A DNA stretch of 64,000 nucleotides from Strongylocentrotus droebachiensis. Lineage: Eukaryota > Echinodermata > Echinoidea > Camarodonta > Strongylocentrotidae. The stretch spans positions 166,711 through 230,710 of the forward strand of contig JAVYIG010002737.1 in the NCBI GenBank assembly GCA_035222895.1, in the 5' to 3' direction. Shown piece by piece: positions 57,708 through 64,000 of this stretch. The notes below the pieces were generated by a model that was not told the origin of the DNA, did not search any database, and worked only from the letters and a program-made list of their open reading frames with translations. A program made the translations under genes and the position numbers. The number at the start of each line of letters is the position of its first letter. Within the stretch, counting starts at the first letter, position 1.

Positions 57708-60646
57708 ATGAACGATATGCTAATCTCTCATAAATTGACTCCTAATTCATTTGATACTGCTCTTAAATTTGATAAGTCAAACTCTTTAAAATTATCTCAC
57801 ATTAATGTTCGTTCTTTGTCTAAAAATTTTGAATCGTTTAAATTATTGTTTGAAGAATGCATTTGTACAAAGTTTGATATTATTGGTATGTCTGAGGTAT
57901 GGAATGTAACCAACAAGTCAATATTCAGTTTGGAAGGATATTCGTTGGAAGTAAATTGCCGTCCTGGTGATTCAAGAGGGGGAGGAGTTGGAGCATATAT
58001 TAATACATCTCTAAAGTACACGCGTCTTGAATATCGCGTCATTCATGCAGAATCCCTCTGGTTGCATATTGATATTACAGATAATGTAAAAGTTACAGTT
58101 GGAATAATCTATAGAAAACCTAATACAAATGTTAAGGAATTCCAAGATGATCTGTTGAGTGTGTTACAAGAAATGAGAGTAGATAAACATAAATGTGTAC
58201 TTTTGGGTGACTTCAATGTTAATTCTTTGAGTGAAGAAGACACAGTAGAAGAGTTTCTGACATCATTACAATGTATAGGCTTGGATCAATTGATTCAATC
58301 ACAGACAAGGGTAACAAAAGAGTCTGCTACTTTAATAGATCATATATATTCAAATATTAATATATCTGAAATTCATTCAGGTATTATACAATCTGATGTG
58401 TCCGATCATTTCACAGTTTTTGCAATCTTCAAGAACTTAGCAAAAGTGCAGTCTAGTAAAAAAATAATTCAATATAGATGTTACAAGAAATATGATATAA
58501 ATGTATTTAGAGAAGATCTTGCAGCCTATAACTGGGAAACGGTATATAATTCAAAAGATGTCAACACAGCTTATCTCAATTTTTGTAGTTCTTTCTCAAA
58601 CCTTTGTAATAAACATGCACCATTGATTACTAAGCAGTTAGGAAAGAAGAAAGCTGCCAAAAAACCATGGATATCTCGAGGGATCATGAAATCTATTCGT
58701 GTAAAATATACAATGTATTCAAAAGTTATAAAATCAAATCATCGACAGGATCTTGTTGATAAGTACAAAAAATACAGAAATGTACTGACCACTCTACTAA
58801 GAAATGCAAAAAGAAATTACTATTGCGATTTGTTACAAAATAATATGAAGGATACAAATAAAACATGGGCCATTATCAATGAATTGTTAGCTGGAAAAAA
58901 CAGATCACCGAGAAGCACTGAAGTGGACAAACTAATTAAGAAGGTTCATGGAGAAAATATGCAACTTACATCTCAATCTGATATTGTGAATGAATTTAAT
59001 GACTTTTTTGTAAATATTGGACCGAATTTAGCAGATGAATTGCCGAATACAGATGTAGCATATGGTGATTTTTTGGGGCAGAATATAGAGCAATCTTTAT
59101 TTTGGAAACCAATAACTGCAGTTGAAATTAAGAGTCAAGTTCTGCTACTTGATACCAAAAAGGCTTGTGGTCACGATAACATGCCAGTGCAATTAATTCG
59201 AGATAGTGCTCCATATATTTCACATCCACTGGCATATATATTTAACTTGTCATTAGAAACTGGCAAGGTTCCAGATGAAATAAAGATTGCAAAGGTTACT
59301 CCCCTACACAAAAAAGGGCCAAGAGAAGATCCAGGTAATTATAGACCAATATCGGTTTTACCTGTCATCGGTAAAGTTTTAGAAAAATTGATAAATATCA
59401 AATTAATACAATTTCTAGAAAAAAATGATATATTCTATTACCATCAATATGGATTCCGAAAGAAATATAGCACTAAATTGTCTTTGATCAACTTGATAAA
59501 TTCAACTTTGAAATCTATAGATCAGGGAAAAGTAATTCTGGGTATGTTCATCGACTTTAAAAAGCATTTGACACAATTAATCATAATATATTACTAGGTA
59601 AACTATCTAGTTATGGCATTCGAGGGTTACCTCTAGAATGGGTTAAGGATTATCTCAGTAACCGATTTCAGTTTGTCCAGTGTGGTCAAACGTTATCAGA
59701 AAGGAAAAAGATAAGATGTGGTGTTCCACAAGGATCAGTATTAGGGCCAACTCTGTTTTTAATCTATATAAATGATTTGCCAACTGTTACTGATTATTTC
59801 AATTTTCGGCTGTTTGCCGATGACTCCAATCTATTTCATACTTTTTCTGCTGACCAGGGTGAAATTGATGTAAATGAAGTGAATAACAACATACAGAAGA
59901 TACATAACTGGTGCACTGCTAACAAACTTACAATTAATTCAATGAAAACTAATTTCATGTTAATATGTAGTAGGAGGAAAAAAATTGGTATAAATGGTAA
60001 ACTAAAAATCGCTGACGAGGAAATTAAAGAGGTTGATGTTGCCACTTTTGTTGGGGTTCACATTGATAGACATTTGTCTTGGAAGAGTCATATTCGTTTT
60101 GTAAATCAGTGTATTAGAAAAAAAGTTGGAGTGCTATTTAGATTGCGACATTTTGTTCCTAGCCGTACTCTGATATTATTATATAAAGCATTTATACAAC
60201 CACACATTTCTTACGGAATAGAGGTGTGGGGAAGCACTTATAAGACTAGTCTAAGAAGTATATTATATTCACAGAAAATGGCAGTTCGTGCCATAACATT
60301 TAGTGAATGGAGAACTCCTTCAGATCCATTATTTAAAAGATTGCGAATCCTAAATGTGTATAATTTACATGATTTATCCATTTCTACTTTCATGTTTGAT
60401 CTAGTCAATGGCAATTTGCCTCATATTTTGATAGAGTACTGTGACATTATAGAACATAGCTATTCCACAAGACAAAAAGAAGATGGACAATTACGTCTTC
60501 CAAAATTAAGAACGACACAAGGTCAATTTTCATTGTCTTTTGTGGGCAGTGAATTTTGGAATAGATTACCTGTTGATGTCAGATTGACAAGGTCGAGAAA
60601 TAGGTTTCGGAATTCTGTTACAAGTCATTTGTTGAACAAGTCATGA
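57708..60646 (+). pseudogene. LINE ORF2: APE-type endonuclease plus reverse transcriptase, one frameshift
   Basis: About 979 codons. Endonuclease (residues about 25-240): SHINVRSL, GMSEVWN, GDFNVNS and SDHFTVF supply the catalytic N, E, D-N and SDH motifs. Reverse transcriptase: PLHKKGPREDPGNYRPISVL, then MFIDFKK, GVPQGSVLGP, YINDLP and LFADDSNLF with the catalytic DD. The C-terminal region ends FWNRLPVDVR and a basic tail, usual for CR1/L2/Jockey relatives. A single-base loss at about 59562-59575 shifts the frame just after MFIDFKK (59597 stop); the rest is open from about 59575 to 60646. ORF2 starts 48 nt after the ORF1 stop. Confidence 0.85.
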
Positions 60647-61040
60647 ATCTATGTTAGTTATGAATTCATATTTTACATTATTAGTTTTTATATTGTAAGA
60701 CATTGTTGAGTACTGATTCTTGTTGTTTTTTAAAGCATCGATTGTAAAGGTAAATTCATTAATTTTTGTTTTGTTAATTTCTCTAAACTGATTTGTACCA
60801 ATATACTTTGTTAAGCTGTTTAAGGGGTTAGGCTCGACTAGCACATGTGCTATTATCTGGCCCCTTTTACCAACCAATAGTTTCTCTTCCTGTATATGTA
60901 ATTATTGTATAAAATGTATGAAATGTATTGCTGTTGGTAAATAAAATAAAATCAAAAAATCAAATAATGGATTAAAGTGTCAATCGCGCTGTGCACGAGC
61001 TGGATTTTGGAGGTCGTTCTAGTTGATTGTACAGTACAGT

Positions 61041-62420
61041 CCCGGGGGGGGGGGGGGGGGGGGGGGGGGTACTCAGATTATAGTCGGACGGGGGTGTGCG
61101 GCTGAGACCTCCGAACCCATACCCACATCCAAGGGTCCTTTTGCTGAAATAGGTACCCATGTCTAAGGATTTTTTGTGAAAAATGGACCCATGTCTAAGG
61201 ATTTCAAACGTCAAATATTACATTTTTTAAGCTGTAATAATACACTCCAGCAAAGCATATGGAGAGTCAACGCTAATGCATATTGACCTTTAGCACTGCA
61301 CTACGCGTTAATAGGCAGCATTTAAATACATGAATAGTCAATACGCTCATAACACAGAGATGCACACAATCATGCCGATGCGGCTGATCGGCAAGTTCGA
61401 CAGTGGACTCACAACTTGATTTTTTAAATTATTCTTTCTAACATCGGAAAGTTGAAAAAATGTATTTTACTGCTATTTAGATCTTATCAATTGTCACTAA
61501 AGTATAGATTTTTAGTGAAATTGGTTGAGTTTTATACAGTGGTGTTTGAAATGTTGAGAATCAATAGCACAGCTTTTAATACACAGCCAGGATAGTAATG
61601 CACCTATGTGTGTAATAATACAATGGCCAAAATGTTTGCAGTTTCTCGATAAAATTCTTTATTAGTAAACTGTACCATACAACATGTAGTTTACAAGTAG
61701 TTTACACACATAAAGATGAAAACACCATGCAACATAATTATACTGTTTTTTTGTTTTTTTTTTTATTAGGTTTTAAGGCAATTCAGTCAAAATTGACTAT
61801 TTATGCCTTACTACTGTGCTGGCACCTCTAGCATCTGTTCTAATTGAAGGACTTTTCCTGTTTTAATTAACGTACCCGTACACGAGCTCTCAAGCGTTGG
61901 CTATATAGCTCCCTGCTTGAGCCCCGCTGCTGCCCGGCTGCTGGACAGAGGGTACGCAGGGTATAGCTGATGATCATATCATTTTCAGCGTGCAAAGTGC
62001 TACAAGTTTCCGGGGGTACGACCCCTATACGGGCGGATACCATACCTAGCGCGCATTATGCCATATGAGTACCCGGTATAGAGCCCATGGGGTCCTGATA
62101 TATGTGGTACCCCGGGATCTAGTTGAGTTTACGAGCTCCTGACTTTAATAGAGGTCAGTGCGTACACGTACACTGGAAATGCAATCAACCGAAGGATTCA
62201 TTTATTTAGAGATGGGAGAGATTTAGGCATTTGCAATGTAGGAGAAAATCCCAAAATCCCGGAGAAAATGAGGGAGAAAAGAGGGGAAAGGAATAAATGA
62301 AAAAAGGGACCCATGTCTAAGGATTTTTTTTAATGAAAAGGGGACCCATGTCTAAGGATCTTTCCTGAAAAAGTCACCCTTCCGAGCGGCACATCCCCGT
62401 ATACCCAATATACGTGAGTA

Positions 62421-62451
<31 letters not shown>

Positions 62452-62452
62452 G
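61041..62452. mobile_element. non-autonomous DNA transposon with G/C-tract termini, 8-bp TSD
   Basis: 1412 bp flanked by AGTACAGT at 61033-61040 and 62453-62460. Left end is CCCG followed by a pure G run then TACTCA; right end is the mirror, TGAGTA then a pure C run then GGG. The inverted terminal region continues with scattered identity for about 50 bp (ACGGGG, TGTGCGGCT / TGTGCCGCT). Both ends carry, in direct not inverted orientation, two copies of ACCCATGTCTAAGGAT (61151-61206 and 62306-62360). No coding capacity. The 8-bp duplication suggests hAT, but the termini are unlike the usual CAGKGGCG, so family is open. Confidence 0.82.
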
Positions 62453-62460
62453 AGTACAGT

Positions 62461-64000
62461 AGACTGAAATCATAATACTCATGAGGAAATCAAGTCATTG
62501 GAATAACAATCTAAGGTAAATATTAATGAATTAGATCTAGTTCTTTCCTTCCAATGTTAATACTCATACTAGTCATACGTACATTGATGGCTCGATTTCA
62601 ATTTCAGCCTGTATTGCGGCTTGCCTGGTTCGGTGTGTGCGACCAATTCAAGGCTAGCCGCAAACGAGTGAATGTACTTTCGTGCAAAGTTTTAAACTTA
62701 ATTGTGGACTTTGTCCAGGCAATGACACGCCCATCCCCTGGGGCCTGTCTTATTATGAACGTAATTTCGCGACATGAAATATGATTGTTTCAAGGCTCTT
62801 ATGGACTGATTGGCGTAGAAGGATCTGTAAGAGTTTAAAAACTCTTAGTATTACGTATAGCAAGAGGTTATTATTTATTAGTTTACAGATTCATCAACTT
62901 TAGAGCTGGATATCTCCTATTTTATGGAACTTCTGGAGTCGGCAGATGGGTGATCTGTCTTAGTTAAAGAAAATACTTTCTTTTAAACTTTGTTTTATTA
63001 TAAATAAATTAGTAATTAAAAAGTTAGATTTTGGTATTGGCCTCCCTATTAGTTACTGAGGCTAGTATTAGTAGGGAGGCCAATGCCCGGGGCGTAAGGC
63101 TTCTACGCCTACGATTTGTGCGCTCGTCGTCCAAGTCAGAAAATTACCAGAAGAAAAAACACAAAATAAAAATATCTATTGAATAAAATATATAACAAAT
63201 ACACAATTGTACACTCCACAACATACCTATAAACACGGATCTGTAACGGTCTTTCACCATTTGTTGACGATCTTGCAGATTTTGACGTATTTGAATCCAA
63301 TAGTTGTGACTTGTGGTAGCAGACGAACATAACGCGCACACACCACCGACTAAGAAAGTCTTAGAGGGCGCAGAGGTTTGCTCAATACAATCCTTCTTAT
63401 TGGCTGAAGGTAGAGCCTAAAAATATGGAATCAGTTATGGTCAAAGAACTTTTGATAGAGATTAACATATCAGATGTGCACAAATGTCACTTTTAACTAG
63501 AAAATATAAAGAAAAAAGATTATATCTTTTTAAATACAGATTTTTAAAAACTGCACATTCGAAGGTAGATAGAGTACGATGTTTATGTCAATCTTGCATT
63601 GGTTTGAGCCCTATAGCTACACCCATCTCAAAATGAGAAGGAAAACTGTGAACAGTGACGTCATTGTTTGCGCCAAAAATAAAGGGTATTGCAAAATATG
63701 TCTGAGCTCCGGTCAGATCGTGCGCAAAGCGTAGTCTTACTTATAGACCCTAGTACCTTATTCTCACAGCACTAGATACGAGTGTCGTGCAGTTATGTAT
63801 GAGAAGTGTTAAAAAAGATATTTCAGTAAACAAAAAAAGTTTATGTGAGTAGTCTATACTCCAATTGAGAATTGGAATGAAAGCCATGATTTGAAAGTGT
63901 GTGTTTAGTGTATGATACATGGTTAGATAGTGTGTTACGTATATGAGAGAGAGAGAGAGAGGGAGAGAAATATCTCCGTCAGTACACTACGTCTGCGTAC
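62461..64000. other. no firm gene; possible minus-strand first exon near 63330
   Basis: Hairpin at 63036-63084, GA run at 63943-63968. A donor-like GTATGT follows an open stretch read on the minus strand from about 63330 to 63230. Confidence 0.45.
63036..63084. repeat. 49-bp hairpin
   Basis: ATTGGCCTCCCTA and TAGGGAGGCCAAT arms with partly paired centre. Confidence 0.85.

Larger units (their letters stand above)
57199..60960 (+). mobile_element. CR1/Jockey-superfamily LINE, 5'-truncated, with ORF1 remnant and ORF2
   Basis: About 3.76 kb. A 3' part of ORF1 (stop at 57659) is followed after 48 nt by ORF2 (57708-60646, one frameshift). The 3' UTR ends in an A-rich tail (AAATAAAATAAAATC) at about 60940-60960. 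The 5' limit near 57195-57205 is set where ORF1-like sequence begins after unrelated DNA with a (GA)n run; it is approximate. I did not find a convincing target-site duplication. Low decay suggests a fairly recent insertion. Confidence 0.85.

Noticed and set aside
57797-58042. Minus-strand frame opposite the LINE endonuclease
   Set aside because: Shadow of ORF2.

Overview
The window looks like genomic DNA from a marine invertebrate deuterostome, most likely an echinoderm of sea urchin type. Grounds: about 63-65 percent AT, small exons in long introns with GT-AG signals, an intronless rhodopsin-like receptor of the kind massively expanded in sea urchins, tRNA-derived SINEs with a (ATT)n tail, a CR1/Jockey-type LINE, many short inverted-repeat transposons and many tandem arrays. 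The species cannot be fixed from the sequence alone. There is no bacterial-type operon, CRISPR array or rRNA.

Three host genes are supported. On the minus strand, 16617 down to 5364, four exons join in phase into a 310-residue homologue of NKAPD1 (C11orf57), with a conserved N-terminal block, a RW-H-x-G/ELYPEE block and a long Ser/Arg-rich tail. On the minus strand, 50575 down to 46734, four exons join in phase into a 338-residue homologue of PIH1D2, a co-chaperone of the R2TP/axonemal-dynein-assembly class. Between them on the plus strand, 30715-31677, lies a single-exon class A GPCR of 320 residues. NKAPD1 and PIH1D2 are direct neighbours in human (11q23.1), so this window carries a deeply conserved linkage now stretched to about 30 kb by repeats and the receptor.

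Layout: 1-5.3 kb, repeats and three small inverted-repeat elements; 5.3-16.6 kb, NKAPD1 with introns full of minisatellite, SINE, foldback and nested hAT-type elements; 16.9-22.2 kb, dispersed repeats carrying many copies of a perfect DR1 nuclear-receptor site, and a triplicated A/T foldback; 22.2-30.7 kb, mostly unassigned, with one 985-bp element bounded by an 8-bp duplication; 30.7-31.7 kb, receptor; 34.6-38.1 kb, a 3-kb hAT-type element filled with a 110-bp satellite; 38.7-42.5 kb, a 37-bp minisatellite of about 97 copies; 43.9-46.1 kb, a foldback around a LINE fragment and two SINEs; 46.7-50.6 kb, PIH1D2; 51.1-54.0 kb, a 46-bp minisatellite of about 62 copies; 55.4-56.3 kb, second copy of the 985-bp element family; 57.2-61.0 kb, a LINE with ORF1 remnant and ORF2; 61.0-62.5 kb, a transposon with pure G/C-tract termini.

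The points most worth following up are the conserved NKAPD1-PIH1D2 linkage, a cluster of RFX X-box sites inside PIH1D2 (a gene family tied to cilia), transposon-borne satellites whose core is the very stable GCGAAGC mini-hairpin, dispersed repeats that seed DR1 sites, and the G-tract-ended transposon. Exon limits were worked out by hand from phase, splice signals and remembered family sequences; no database search was run.
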